A DNA stretch of 64,000 nt from Delftia tsuruhatensis (GTDB taxonomy: Bacteria; Pseudomonadota; Gammaproteobacteria; Burkholderiales; Burkholderiaceae_C), in NCBI RefSeq assembly GCF_903815225.1, contig NZ_LR813084.1, positions 2,956,501 through 3,020,500 of the forward strand. Reading direction: 5' to 3'. The translations under genes were made by a program, and so were the position numbers. The notes beneath the pieces are model-generated. The model ran no database searches and had not been told where the DNA came from. It saw only the letters and a program-made list of their open reading frames with translations. Below are positions 33,868 through 42,069 of this stretch, piece after piece. The stretch's first letter is position 1, and every line of letters starts with the position of its first letter.

Positions 33868-34602
33868 CTACAGCTTCTGAGCAACCCGGCTGTCGCCTGC
33901 CTCGCCCAGGGTCGCCAGCACCCGGGCGAAGACCATTGCGGATTCGGCGGGGCGCTCGGCCAGCCAGGCGTGCAGATGATGTCCGGCGCCGGGCAGGCGC
34001 AGCAGTTCGACGCTGCTTGCACGCACGGCGCGGCTCGCGTATTCCTGCTCGACTTCGGGAGGGATGACGCTGTCCTGGGCGCCCAGCACCAGCAGCAGCC
34101 GGCCCTCGAAGCGTTCAAGGGCCTCGAAGGCCGGCGAGTCCTTGAAACAGCGGGTCGCGCGGATGGCCTGCTGGAATCGCGGGCCGAAAGGCAGGTGCTG
34201 CGCCGCCGCCTCATAGGCCGCGGGGCAGTAGAGAACCAGTGCAGCAGGGGCCAGCGCATCGATCAGGCCGCAGGCCACATGTCCGCCCATGCTGGAGGCG
34301 ATCAGGCCGACGGGACGGTCCATGCCCAGGTGCCCGGCCACGGCCAGTGCCTGGCCGGTTCGGTGGGCAAGGCTGGAGCGCAACAGGTCGCCGCCGCTCT
34401 GCCCCTGGCCTGCGAAGTCGAAGCTCGCGCTCGAATGGCCGTGGCTTGCCAGAAAGTCCAGCAGCGGCCGGTAGCCCAGCCGGGATGAACGACCGCCCCC
34501 ATGCAGTGCCAGCGTGCCCGGCGCACGCCTGCCCCGGTCCCGATGGATCGAGCCGCGCAGCAGGCAGTCGCGCAGCGGCAATTCGAAATCCTCGATATCC
34601 AT
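33868..34602 (-). CDS. alpha/beta hydrolase
   Basis: A 244-residue alpha/beta-hydrolase fold protein. The oxyanion-hole region is LALHGGGRSS, and the nucleophile elbow is ASSMGGH (Ser in S-x-G pattern, about residue 105). DFAGQGQSGGD precedes the elbow. The acid is probably in VLGAQDSVIPPE and the His in GAGHHLHAW. It resembles cytoplasmic carboxylic-ester hydrolases or serine aminopeptidase S33 members; substrate unknown. I used the ATG at 34602 (MDIEDFELPLRD). It is divergent from prpE. Confidence 0.87.
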   Translation of the reverse strand: MDIEDFELPLRDCLLRGSIHRDRGRRAPGTLALHGGGRSSRLGYRPLLDFLASHGHSSASFDFAGQGQSGGDLLRSSLAHRTGQALAVAGHLGMDRPVGLIASSMGGHVACGLIDALAPAALVLYCPAAYEAAAQHLPFGPRFQQAIRATRCFKDSPAFEALERFEGRLLLVLGAQDSVIPPEVEQEYASRAVRASSVELLRLPGAGHHLHAWLAERPAESAMVFARVLATLGEAGDSRVAQKL

Positions 34603-34710
34603 TCCTGTCTTTCTCTCGCGGTGGCGTGTGGGCTTGGCTTCGGGCTGGCCGTCGGCGATTATCTCCAGCCAGTCCCCGACGCCGGGCATTGTCAGCTTTT
34701 GGCAAGCGCG

Positions 34711-34728
34711 TTATGAATAATTATGAAT
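34711..34728. repeat. tandem direct repeat ttatgaat, candidate promoter element of prpE
   Basis: Two copies of ttatgaat (34711-34718 and 34721-34728) lie 10 bp apart in the 166-nt gap between the divergent alpha/beta hydrolase and prpE. One helical turn of spacing suggests a binding site on one DNA face, or simply an AT-rich promoter. Function is not proven. Confidence 0.35.
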
Positions 34729-34768
34729 TCAGAAAGATTCCAGACCACAAGAAACCAGGAGACAGACC

Positions 34769-36664
34769 ATGGCCCCGCACACCGCCGGCTTCGACGACTT
34801 CCACCAGCGCTCCATCCAGGAGCGCGATGCCTTCTGGGCTGAGCAGGCCCGGCGCATCGAATGGCACGTACCACCGCAGCGCATCTGCGACTACGACAAC
34901 CCGCCGTTTGCGCGGTGGTTCGTGGGCGGCCGGACCAATCTGTGCCACAACGCCGTGGACCGGCATCTGGCCGTGCGGGCAGACCAGAACGCACTGATCG
35001 CCATCTCCACCGAGACCGGCAGCGAAAAGGCCTATTCCTACCGCGAACTGCATGCCGAGGTGCAGCGCATGGCCGCCGTGCTGCAGTCGCTGGGCGTGCA
35101 AAAGGGCGATCGTGTGCAGGTCTACATGCCCATGATCGCCGAGGCGGCCTTCGCCATGCTGGCCTGCGCGCGGCTGGGCGCCATCCATTCGGTGGTGTTC
35201 GGCGGCTTTGCGTCGGCGGCGCTGGCGTCCCGCATCGACGATGCCGAGCCCAAGGTGATCATCAGTGCCGATGCGGGCTCGCGCGGCGGGCGCGTGGTGG
35301 CCTACAAGCCCTTGCTGGACGAGGCGCTGAAGCTGGCCCGCCACCAGCCTGCGGCCGTGCTCATCGTGGACCGGGGCCTGGCGCCGGCGCCCATGCGCGC
35401 AGGGCGCGACCATGACTGGGCCAGCCTGCGCACGCGCCATGCCGACACCCAGGTGCCCTGCACCTGGGTGGAGTCCACCGACCCCAGCTACACGCTGTAC
35501 ACCAGCGGTACCACGGGCCGGCCCAAGGGCGTGCAGCGCGACACGGGCGGCTACACGGTGGCGCTGGCGGCCAGCATGCCGCTGATCTTCGGCGCCGAAG
35601 CCGGCCAGACCTTCTTTTGCACCAGCGACATCGGCTGGGTGGTGGGCCACAGCTACATCATCTATGCACCGCTGATCGCCGGCATGGCCACCGTGCTCTA
35701 CGAGGGATTGCCCATCCGCCCCGATGCGGGCGTGTGGTGGGGCATCGTCGAGAAATACAAGGTCACCCACATGTTCTCGGCGCCCACGGCCATCCGCGTG
35801 CTCAAGAAGCACGATGCCGAATACCTGCGCCGCCATGACATCTCCAGCCTCAAGGCGCTGTGGCTGGCCGGCGAGCCGCTGGACGAGCCCACGGCCCAGT
35901 GGATCAGCCAGGCCATCGGCAAGCCCATCATCGACAACTACTGGCAGACGGAGACGGGCTGGCCCATCCTCACGCTGTGCAATGGCGTGCAGCCCCAGCA
36001 GACGCGCTTCGGCAGCCCGGGCAAGGCGGTCTATGGCTACGACGTCAAGCTGATCGACGAGGCCACGGGCGAGGAACTGCGCGGCGCCGGGCAAAAGGGC
36101 GTGCTGGCCATCGAGGGGCCGCTGCCGCCCGGCTGCATGCAGACCGTCTGGCGCGACGACCAGCGCTTCGTCGACACCTACTGGAAGAGCATCCCCGGCC
36201 GGCTGGTCTACAGCACCTTCGACTGGGGCATACGCGACGACGATGGCTATTACTTCATCCTGGGCCGCACCGACGACGTGATCAACGTGGCCGGCCATCG
36301 CCTGGGCACGCGCGAGATCGAGGAGTGCATCTCGGCCCATCCCCAGGTGGCCGAGGTGGCCGTGGTCGGCGTGGCCGATGCGCTCAAGGGCCAGGCCGCG
36401 CTGGCGTTTGCCGTGCCGCGCGAGGCCCCCGCCGACGAAGCCGCGCGCGCGGCGCTGGAGGCCGATGTGATGAAGCTGGTGGATGCGCGGCTGGGTGCCG
36501 TGGCCCGGCCTTCGCGCGTGGTATTCGTCGGTGCGCTGCCCAAGACGCGCAGCGGCAAGCTGTTGCGCCGGGCCATGCAGGCCGTGGCCGAAGGGCGGGA
36601 TCCGGGCGACCTGAGCACCATGGAGGATCCGGCCGCCCTGGCCCAGGTGCAGCAGCAGCTGTGA
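34769..36664 (+). CDS. prpE: propionyl-CoA synthetase (PrpE)
   Basis: A 631-residue AMP-forming acyl-CoA synthetase of the PrpE type, which activates propionate with ATP and CoA. The P-loop-like motif TSGTTGRPKGVQRDTGGY (about 248-265) is of the propionyl-CoA-synthetase form. YWQTETGW and TDDVINVAGHRLGTREIE (hinge) follow, and KTRSGKLLRR holds the acyl-adenylating Lys. ATG at 34769 has a good aggag site. It stands apart from the acnD/prpF operon, about 13 kb away, and shows no sigma-54 promoter. Confidence 0.95.
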   Translation: MAPHTAGFDDFHQRSIQERDAFWAEQARRIEWHVPPQRICDYDNPPFARWFVGGRTNLCHNAVDRHLAVRADQNALIAISTETGSEKAYSYRELHAEVQRMAAVLQSLGVQKGDRVQVYMPMIAEAAFAMLACARLGAIHSVVFGGFASAALASRIDDAEPKVIISADAGSRGGRVVAYKPLLDEALKLARHQPAAVLIVDRGLAPAPMRAGRDHDWASLRTRHADTQVPCTWVESTDPSYTLYTSGTTGRPKGVQRDTGGYTVALAASMPLIFGAEAGQTFFCTSDIGWVVGHSYIIYAPLIAGMATVLYEGLPIRPDAGVWWGIVEKYKVTHMFSAPTAIRVLKKHDAEYLRRHDISSLKALWLAGEPLDEPTAQWISQAIGKPIIDNYWQTETGWPILTLCNGVQPQQTRFGSPGKAVYGYDVKLIDEATGEELRGAGQKGVLAIEGPLPPGCMQTVWRDDQRFVDTYWKSIPGRLVYSTFDWGIRDDDGYYFILGRTDDVINVAGHRLGTREIEECISAHPQVAEVAVVGVADALKGQAALAFAVPREAPADEAARAALEADVMKLVDARLGAVARPSRVVFVGALPKTRSGKLLRRAMQAVAEGRDPGDLSTMEDPAALAQVQQQL

Positions 36665-36793
36665 GCGTCTGCAACGCTTCGCCGCCAGGCCGCTGGCGGT
36701 GGCCGGCACGCCTACAATCGCGCCTTGGGCCGCAGCCGGGCCCCATGCCCGGCTGCGGCGCCCTGTTTTCAACCGACGAAAGGCGTTTTCGAC

Positions 36794-38182
36794 GTGCAGG
36801 TCGCATCTTCCATCTTCAAAGCCTATGACATCCGCGGCATCGTGCCGTCCACGCTCAACGAGGAGGTGGCGCTGGGCGTGGGCCGCGCCTTCGGCATGGC
36901 CGCCCTGGCCGCTGGCGAGACGGTGGTGGCCGTGGGTCGCGATGGACGCCTGTCCGGCCCCTCGCTGTCGGCGGCGCTGATCAAGGGCCTCATCGATGTG
37001 GGCATCGAGGTGATCGACATCGGCATGGCCACCACGCCCATGCTGTATTACGCGGCCAGCACGCTGGCGCGCTCGGGCATCCAGGTCACGGGCAGCCACA
37101 ACCCCAAGGACTACAACGGCTTCAAGATGGTGCTGGCCGGCCGTGCCATCCATGGCGAGGAGATCCAGGCCCTGCGTCGCCGCGTCGAGAACGACGACTG
37201 GACCCTCACGGGCACCGGCAGCGTGCGCCGCGCCGAGGTGCTGGCCGACTACCAGTCCCGCATCGTGAGCGACGTGAAGCTGGCGCGTCCCATCAAGATC
37301 GTGGTGGACTGCGGCAACGGCGTGGCCGGTGCCTCGGCCCCCGGCATCTTCCGTGCACTGGGCTGCGAGGTGATCGAGCTGTTCTCCGAGGTGGACGGCG
37401 AGTTCCCCAACCACCATCCCGATCCCAGCAAGCCCGAGAACCTGCGCGACGTGATCGAGGCGCTGCGCAGCACGGACGCCGAACTGGGCCTGGCCTTCGA
37501 TGGCGATGGCGACCGCCTGGGCATCGTCACCAAGGATGGCCAGAACATCTTTCCCGACCGCCAGATGATGCTGTTCGCCAGGGACGTGCTCTCGCGCGTG
37601 CCGGGTGGCCACATCGTCTATGACGTGAAATGCACGCAGCGCCTGGCACCCGCCATCCGGGAGGCGGGCGGCGAGCCGGTCATGTTCAAGACCGGCCACT
37701 CCCTGGTCAAGGCCCGCATGAAGGAGCTGGACTCGCCCCTGGGCGGCGAGATGAGCGGCCATATCTTCTTCAAGGAACGCTGGTACGGCTTCGACGACGG
37801 CACCTACGCAGGCTGCCGCCTGCTGGAGATCGTGACCCGCGTGGCCGACCCCAGCGCGCTGCTCAATGCACTGCCAACGAGCTTTTCCACGCCCGAGCTG
37901 AATGTGACCTGCGCCGAAGGCGAGCCCCATCGCCTGGCGGCCGAGCTGCAGGCGCTGGCCGCCGAGACCTTTGCCGCGCCGGCCCAGGTCAGCACCATTG
38001 ACGGCCTGCGCGTGGACTGGGCCGACGGCTTCGGCCTGATCCGCGCCAGCAATACCACGCCCGTGCTGGTGCTGCGCTTCGAGGGCCAGACCCGGGAGGC
38101 GCTGTCACGCATCGAAGCGCAGATGCTGGCGCTGCTCGAACGCGTCAAGCCCGGTGCCCGCCCGGGCAGCGCGGCGCACTGA
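36794..38182 (+). CDS. phosphomannomutase/phosphoglucomutase
   Basis: A 462-residue alpha-D-phosphohexomutase of the AlgC-like bifunctional class, interconverting 6- and 1-phosphates of glucose and mannose for surface polysaccharide supply. The active-site phosphoserine lies in VTGSHNPKDYNGFK. The metal-binding loop is FDGDGDRLG, and the substrate-specificity loop is GGEMSGHIFF. The start is GTG at 36794 (MQVASSIFKAYDIRGIVP in translation). An ATG upstream gives a non-family extension. It precedes waaA by 15 nt and probably shares its transcript. Confidence 0.93.
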   Translation: MQVASSIFKAYDIRGIVPSTLNEEVALGVGRAFGMAALAAGETVVAVGRDGRLSGPSLSAALIKGLIDVGIEVIDIGMATTPMLYYAASTLARSGIQVTGSHNPKDYNGFKMVLAGRAIHGEEIQALRRRVENDDWTLTGTGSVRRAEVLADYQSRIVSDVKLARPIKIVVDCGNGVAGASAPGIFRALGCEVIELFSEVDGEFPNHHPDPSKPENLRDVIEALRSTDAELGLAFDGDGDRLGIVTKDGQNIFPDRQMMLFARDVLSRVPGGHIVYDVKCTQRLAPAIREAGGEPVMFKTGHSLVKARMKELDSPLGGEMSGHIFFKERWYGFDDGTYAGCRLLEIVTRVADPSALLNALPTSFSTPELNVTCAEGEPHRLAAELQALAAETFAAPAQVSTIDGLRVDWADGFGLIRASNTTPVLVLRFEGQTREALSRIEAQMLALLERVKPGARPGSAAH

Positions 38183-38197
38183 GCTTTCCGCAAGGCG

Positions 38198-39529
38198 ATG
38201 GTTTCCCGTTCTCCCATGCACTGGGCGCGCGCGCTGTACAGCGCCGTGACCTGGGCGGCCCAGCCCGTGCTGCGCCGCAAGCTGTTGAGGCGTGCCCAGG
38301 CCGAGCCCGTCTACGCCGAGCACATCCCCGAGCGTTTTGGCCGCTATGCGCCGGCCACGCTGGGAGAGGACGGGCGCGGGCAGTGGGTCTGGATCCATGC
38401 AGTGTCATTGGGCGAGACGCGGGCGGCTGCCATCTTGCTGGCCGCGCTGCGGCAATGCCTGCCCGGCATGCGCCTGCTGCTGACCCATGGTACGGCCACG
38501 GGCCGTGCCGAAGGCATGAAGCTGCTGCGCCCCGGTGACCTCCAGGTCTGGCAGCCCTGGGATACACCGGGGGCCGTACGGCGCTTTCTGCGGCAGTTCA
38601 GGCCGGCGGTCGGTGTGCTGATGGAGACCGAGGTCTGGCCCAACCTGGTGGCCGTCTGCCGACAGGAGGGCATCGCCCTGGCACTGGCCAATGCGCGGCT
38701 CAGCGACAAGTCGCTGGGCCAGGCCTTGCGCGTGGCGCCCTTGGCGCGGCCCACCTATGCGGCGCTGGCCGCCGCCTGGGCCCAGACCGAGGACGATGCC
38801 GCACGCCTGCGCCAACTGGGCGCGCCGGTGCGCGGCGTGCTGGGAAACCTGAAGTTCGACGCCCGCCCCGATACCGTGCAGCTGGAGCGCGCACGGGCCT
38901 GCAGGCAGGCCTTTGTCCGCCCGGTACTGCTGCTGGCCAGCAGCCGCGAGGGCGAGGAGGCCATGCTGATCGAGGCATTGCATGCGCTGGGCCCGCAAGC
39001 CCGGCGTGTGCAGTGGCTGGTCGTTCCGCGCCATCCCCAGCGCTTCGACGAGGTGGCGGCGCTGCTGGCCGGTGCCGGGCTGCATGTCTCGCGGCGCAGC
39101 CAGTGGGTGGGTGGGCCACCGGCCGGCGCGGCGGCCGGGGACATCGATGTGTGGCTGGGCGATTCGCTGGGCGAGATGGCGTTCTACTACGGCCTGGCCG
39201 ACGCGGCGCTGATGGGCGGCAGCTTCGCGCCGCTGGGCGGGCAGAACCTCATCGAGGCACTGGCCTGCGATTGCCCCGTGGCGCTGGGGCCGCATACCTT
39301 CAATTTCAGCGAGGCTTCGGAGCTGGCCTGCGCCGCTGGCGCTGCCCTGCGCGCACCGGACATGGACCACGCGATCCGCCAGGCCATGGCCCTTGCCCAG
39401 GACCCGCCATCCCATCTGCATGCCGTGCGCCAGGCCCGTGATTTCTTGCAGGAACATCGGGGCGCGGCGCAGGCGACGGCGCAGGCGGTGGTGGCCTTGA
39501 TGCGGGCACAGGAGCCTTTCCTGCGCTGA
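38198..39529 (+). CDS. waaA: 3-deoxy-D-manno-octulosonic acid transferase (WaaA/KdtA)
   Basis: WaaA transfers Kdo from CMP-Kdo to lipid IVA at the inner membrane. The 443-residue GT-B protein has an N-terminal membrane-associated helix, WIHAVSLGETRAAAILL (acceptor-binding region with the conserved Glu), and METEVWPNLVA. The C-terminal CMP-Kdo-binding segment contains GGSFAPLGGQNLIEALACDCPVALGP. It complements kdsB and lpxK at the left end of the window. It is convergent with the histidine kinase gene that ends at 39542. Confidence 0.95.
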   Translation: MVSRSPMHWARALYSAVTWAAQPVLRRKLLRRAQAEPVYAEHIPERFGRYAPATLGEDGRGQWVWIHAVSLGETRAAAILLAALRQCLPGMRLLLTHGTATGRAEGMKLLRPGDLQVWQPWDTPGAVRRFLRQFRPAVGVLMETEVWPNLVAVCRQEGIALALANARLSDKSLGQALRVAPLARPTYAALAAAWAQTEDDAARLRQLGAPVRGVLGNLKFDARPDTVQLERARACRQAFVRPVLLLASSREGEEAMLIEALHALGPQARRVQWLVVPRHPQRFDEVAALLAGAGLHVSRRSQWVGGPPAGAAAGDIDVWLGDSLGEMAFYYGLADAALMGGSFAPLGGQNLIEALACDCPVALGPHTFNFSEASELACAAGAALRAPDMDHAIRQAMALAQDPPSHLHAVRQARDFLQEHRGAAQATAQAVVALMRAQEPFLR

Positions 39530-39541
39530 CCTCTGCCCGGC

Positions 39542-40969
39542 TCAGTCGTCCTGCGCCAGTACGGGCAGCGTGACGCGCACCAGCAGGCCGCCGCCTTCGG
39601 CGTCGTGCAGCGTGATGCTGCCGCCATGGCGGTCCGTGACGGTTCTGGCGATGGCCAGGCCCAGGCCGCTGCCGTTCTGGCTCTGGTCCGGGACGCGGAA
39701 AAAGCGGTCGAACACCCGCTGGCGCCAGGGTTCGGCAACGCCGGGGCCCCGGTCGCGCACCTGGAGCACGGCTTGCACGCCCTGGCGCTCCAGACGCACG
39801 CTCACGGTGGCGTGGGCGGGGCTGTACTTGATGGCGTTGTCCACGAGGTTGTCGATCAGTGAGACCAGGCCTTCGCGTTCGCCCAGCACGCTCAGGGGTT
39901 CGTTGGACTCCAGGGCCAGTTCCACGGGGCGGCGGCAGGCCAGGGCGTCGAGGGCCGCGAGCCGGTCTTCCAGCAACAAGTCCAGGCGGATGGCCTGCTG
40001 CACCGTTCCGGGCGCTTCGGTTTCGCTGCGCATGAGTTGCAGCAACTGGGCCACCATGCGACTGGCGCGCTGGTTGCTGCGCAGCAGGCTGTTCATGAGC
40101 TCTTGCTGGTGGGGCTCGCCACCATGGCGCAGCAGGGCTTCGACGTTGACATGCATGGCCGCCAGCGGTGTGCGCAGTTCGTGGGCCGCATCCGCGATCA
40201 GGTTGCGCTCGCGTTCATTGCTGGAGCGCACGCGGGCCAGCAGGGCATTGATGTCCTGTACCAGGGGGCTGAGCTCCGCATGCGGCGGGGCATAGGTCAG
40301 GGCGCTGAGGTCGTCGGGTCCCCGGGTGGACAGCTCATCGCTCACACGGCGCAGCGGGCGCAGCGCCGCGCGCACGGACCACCAGGCGGGGAAGGCCAGA
40401 AAGGGCAGGCTGATCAGCAGCGGCAACAGGTAGTAGCTGCGCGTGTTGAGGGTGATCAGCAGTTCCTTGAACGAAGGCAGCATCAGCGTGACCTCGGTGC
40501 GGCCCGAGGCCGAGCGCAGCGTGCGCATGCGCCAGGTCTGCCCGTCGGCCTCGATGTCCTCCACGGCTCCGATCACGCGGTTGCGCAGCGTGGGTGCGGG
40601 CGTGGGGGCGCGAAAGATCAAATGTCCCTGCTGCCAGACCAGCAGGGTGGGCGTGAAACGATTGTCGTCGTCACCATCGCCGTACTCGTGGCGCAGCGCC
40701 GTATCCAGGGCGGCAAGGCTGTGCTGCTGGCGCTCGGGCTGGTCGGCCAGATCCTCGGCGACGGCCATGACCAGATGGTAGATGGGCTCGCTGGCAAGCA
40801 GCTCGTTGTAGAAGTGGGCCATGTAGATGCCCGCCACCAGCAGGGCCGTCCAGATCGCGGTGAGCACGCCCATCTGTGCCAGCAGCAGGCGCCGGCCCAG
40901 GGTGGGGCGCAGCCAGCGGCGCCACCAGGGCGCGGGCGGCTGCACATCGGCGGCGAGGGTGGCGCTCAT
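39542..40969 (-). CDS. two-component sensor histidine kinase (QseC/PmrB-like)
   Basis: A 475-residue inner-membrane sensor. Two membrane helices (about 27-50 and 179-200) flank a periplasmic domain of about 130 residues. HAMP (about 200-255) and dimerisation follow with the phospho-acceptor His263 in ADAAHELRTPLAAM. The ATPase domain has N-box NLVDNAIKYSP and G-boxes RDRGPGVAEP and GSGLGLAI. The ATG at 40969 overlaps the response-regulator stop by 4 nt (ATGA), which fixes the start and indicates coupling. The signal is unknown; acidic residues (DGDDDN) in the periplasmic loop could bind cations, which is only an inference. Confidence 0.93.
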   Translation of the reverse strand: MSATLAADVQPPAPWWRRWLRPTLGRRLLLAQMGVLTAIWTALLVAGIYMAHFYNELLASEPIYHLVMAVAEDLADQPERQQHSLAALDTALRHEYGDGDDDNRFTPTLLVWQQGHLIFRAPTPAPTLRNRVIGAVEDIEADGQTWRMRTLRSASGRTEVTLMLPSFKELLITLNTRSYYLLPLLISLPFLAFPAWWSVRAALRPLRRVSDELSTRGPDDLSALTYAPPHAELSPLVQDINALLARVRSSNERERNLIADAAHELRTPLAAMHVNVEALLRHGGEPHQQELMNSLLRSNQRASRMVAQLLQLMRSETEAPGTVQQAIRLDLLLEDRLAALDALACRRPVELALESNEPLSVLGEREGLVSLIDNLVDNAIKYSPAHATVSVRLERQGVQAVLQVRDRGPGVAEPWRQRVFDRFFRVPDQSQNGSGLGLAIARTVTDRHGGSITLHDAEGGGLLVRVTLPVLAQDD

Positions 40970-41652
40970 GGGCTGGCGGGCGGGACGGCAGCAGGCTGCG
41001 AGTCGATGACGTAGCCGATGCCGCGCACCGTGCGTATGTAGCCGGGGCCGATCTTGCGGCGCAGGTTCGAGACATGGACTTCCAGCGCATTGCTGCCATT
41101 GGCGCTGCCGCCCGGGATGACCTCCTCCTCGATGCCACGACGCGTGACCACGCGGTCCGTGCGGCGCAGCAGCAGGGCCAGGAGGTCGAACTCGCAGCGC
41201 GACAGCTCGACCTCCTGGCCCTGCACGCTGACGCGGCGTGTGGGCTCGTGCAAGGCCAGGCCGCGCAGATGCAGCGTGCCGTCGTCCGTGCCGTAGCTGC
41301 GACGCGCCAGTGCGCGCACGCGGGAGACCAGCTCGGCCAGGGCGAAGGGTTTGACCAGGTAGTCGTCGGCACCGCTGTCCAGGCCGTGCAGGCGGTCGTG
41401 GAGACCGTCGCGCGCGCTGAGGATGAGCACGGGCAGACGCTGCCATTGGCGGCGCAGCCGTGTGAGCAGACTGATGCCGTCGCCATCGGGCAGTCCCAGG
41501 TCCAGCAGCACCATCTCGAAGGCTTGCTCCTCCAGCGTGCGCAGGGCATCGGCCAGGCGGCGCACCCAGACCACGTCCAGGCCGTGGTCGCACAAGGCAA
41601 TGCGCACGCCATTGCCCAGATCCAGATCGTCCTCCACCAGCAGAAGTTTCAT
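40966..41652 (-). CDS. two-component response regulator, OmpR family (QseB-like)
   Basis: A 228-residue OmpR/PhoB-type regulator. The receiver domain (1-115) has acidic pocket D8/D9, phospho-acceptor Asp51 (LLDLGLPDGDG) and the conserved Lys in DYLVKPFAL. The winged-helix DNA-binding domain (about 130-220) contains SRCEFDLLALLL and VHVSNLRRKIGPGYIRTVRGIGYVI. ATG at 41652 is chosen over an upstream in-frame ATG (41682) because the family starts MKLLLVEDD. It is coupled to the kinase gene by a 4-nt overlap. A phased CTTCAG repeat lies about 90 nt upstream. Confidence 0.95.
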   Translation of the reverse strand: MKLLLVEDDLDLGNGVRIALCDHGLDVVWVRRLADALRTLEEQAFEMVLLDLGLPDGDGISLLTRLRRQWQRLPVLILSARDGLHDRLHGLDSGADDYLVKPFALAELVSRVRALARRSYGTDDGTLHLRGLALHEPTRRVSVQGQEVELSRCEFDLLALLLRRTDRVVTRRGIEEEVIPGGSANGSNALEVHVSNLRRKIGPGYIRTVRGIGYVIDSQPAAVPPASP

Positions 41653-42010
41653 GGCCTTGTTCCCGTGCCGCTTCCAGTCCATGCATGGGCGCTGGCGAAA
41701 GGGCAGCCGCGAGTATCGGCCAACGCGCGGCAGGCGTGCTTCAGCATTCCTTCAGAAAACCTGGGGCGGACCTTCAGGCAGGTTCGCCACAGTCGCCAGC
41801 TCATGAAACTTCCGAAAGGCAAGGTGCGCATGCCAGAAGCTCTGCGCCGTTCCCGTCGGAGCCGCGTCATCGCAGCCTGCGTTCTGGCGGCCGCCTTGAC
41901 CGCCGCTTCGTCCGGGCTGCGCGGCGCCGCGTCCGGCGCGGCTCCGGCGCGGCCGTCCGCGGCCTCCTGCATGCCCGCCGCCGGGCCCGGTGCGCGGGCC
42001 CTGCAGGGGT
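41653..42010. other. gap between response regulator and tolC-type gene
   Basis: This 358-nt gap contains the phased CTTCAG repeats at 41739-41777. On the plus strand there is also a small open frame (41830-42069) with a hydrophobic signal-like N-terminus. No terminator with a U-run was found for the upstream tolC-type gene. The promoter of the two-component operon should be here. Confidence 0.5.
41739..41777. promoter_or_regulatory. phased CTTCAG direct repeats, candidate response-regulator box
   Basis: Copies of cttcag start at 41739, 41750 and 41772, that is, spaced by 11 and 22 bp. OmpR-family regulators typically bind direct hexamer repeats in 11-bp phase. The site lies 87-125 nt upstream of the response-regulator start, consistent with autoregulation. 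Confidence 0.5.
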
Positions 42011-42069
42011 TCAAGGCGCTGGCGCGCGCAGCGACAGTGCGTCGATGGCGCGCAGGTCATCGTCGTTGA
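41830..42069 (+). CDS. possible small exported protein, doubtful
   Basis: An open frame of 79 residues starting MPEALRRSRRSRVIAACVLA, with a basic N-terminus and a hydrophobic stretch like a signal peptide ending near ASG. The start at 41830 has a purine-rich aaggcaagg just upstream. The remaining sequence is Ala/Pro/Arg-rich with one Cys and resembles no family I know. The last 59 nt overlap the 3' end of the tolC-type gene on the other strand. It may be noise in GC-rich DNA; an upstream in-frame ATG at 41803 exists. Confidence 0.25.
   Translation: MPEALRRSRRSRVIAACVLAAALTAASSGLRGAASGAAPARPSAASCMPAAGPGARALQGFKALARAATVRRWRAGHRR

Noticed and set aside
34700-34715. TGGCAAG-cgcg-TTATG upstream of prpE as a third sigma-54 promoter
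   Set aside because: The -24 half is acceptable, but the essential GC of the -12 element is absent (TTATG instead of TTGCA).
34721-37930. Very long open frame on the minus strand (over 1000 codons) opposite prpE and the phosphohexomutase gene
   Set aside because: The translation is rich in His, Gly, Ala and Gln without any domain, whereas the opposite strand encodes two complete, well-conserved enzymes. It is a GC-driven shadow frame.
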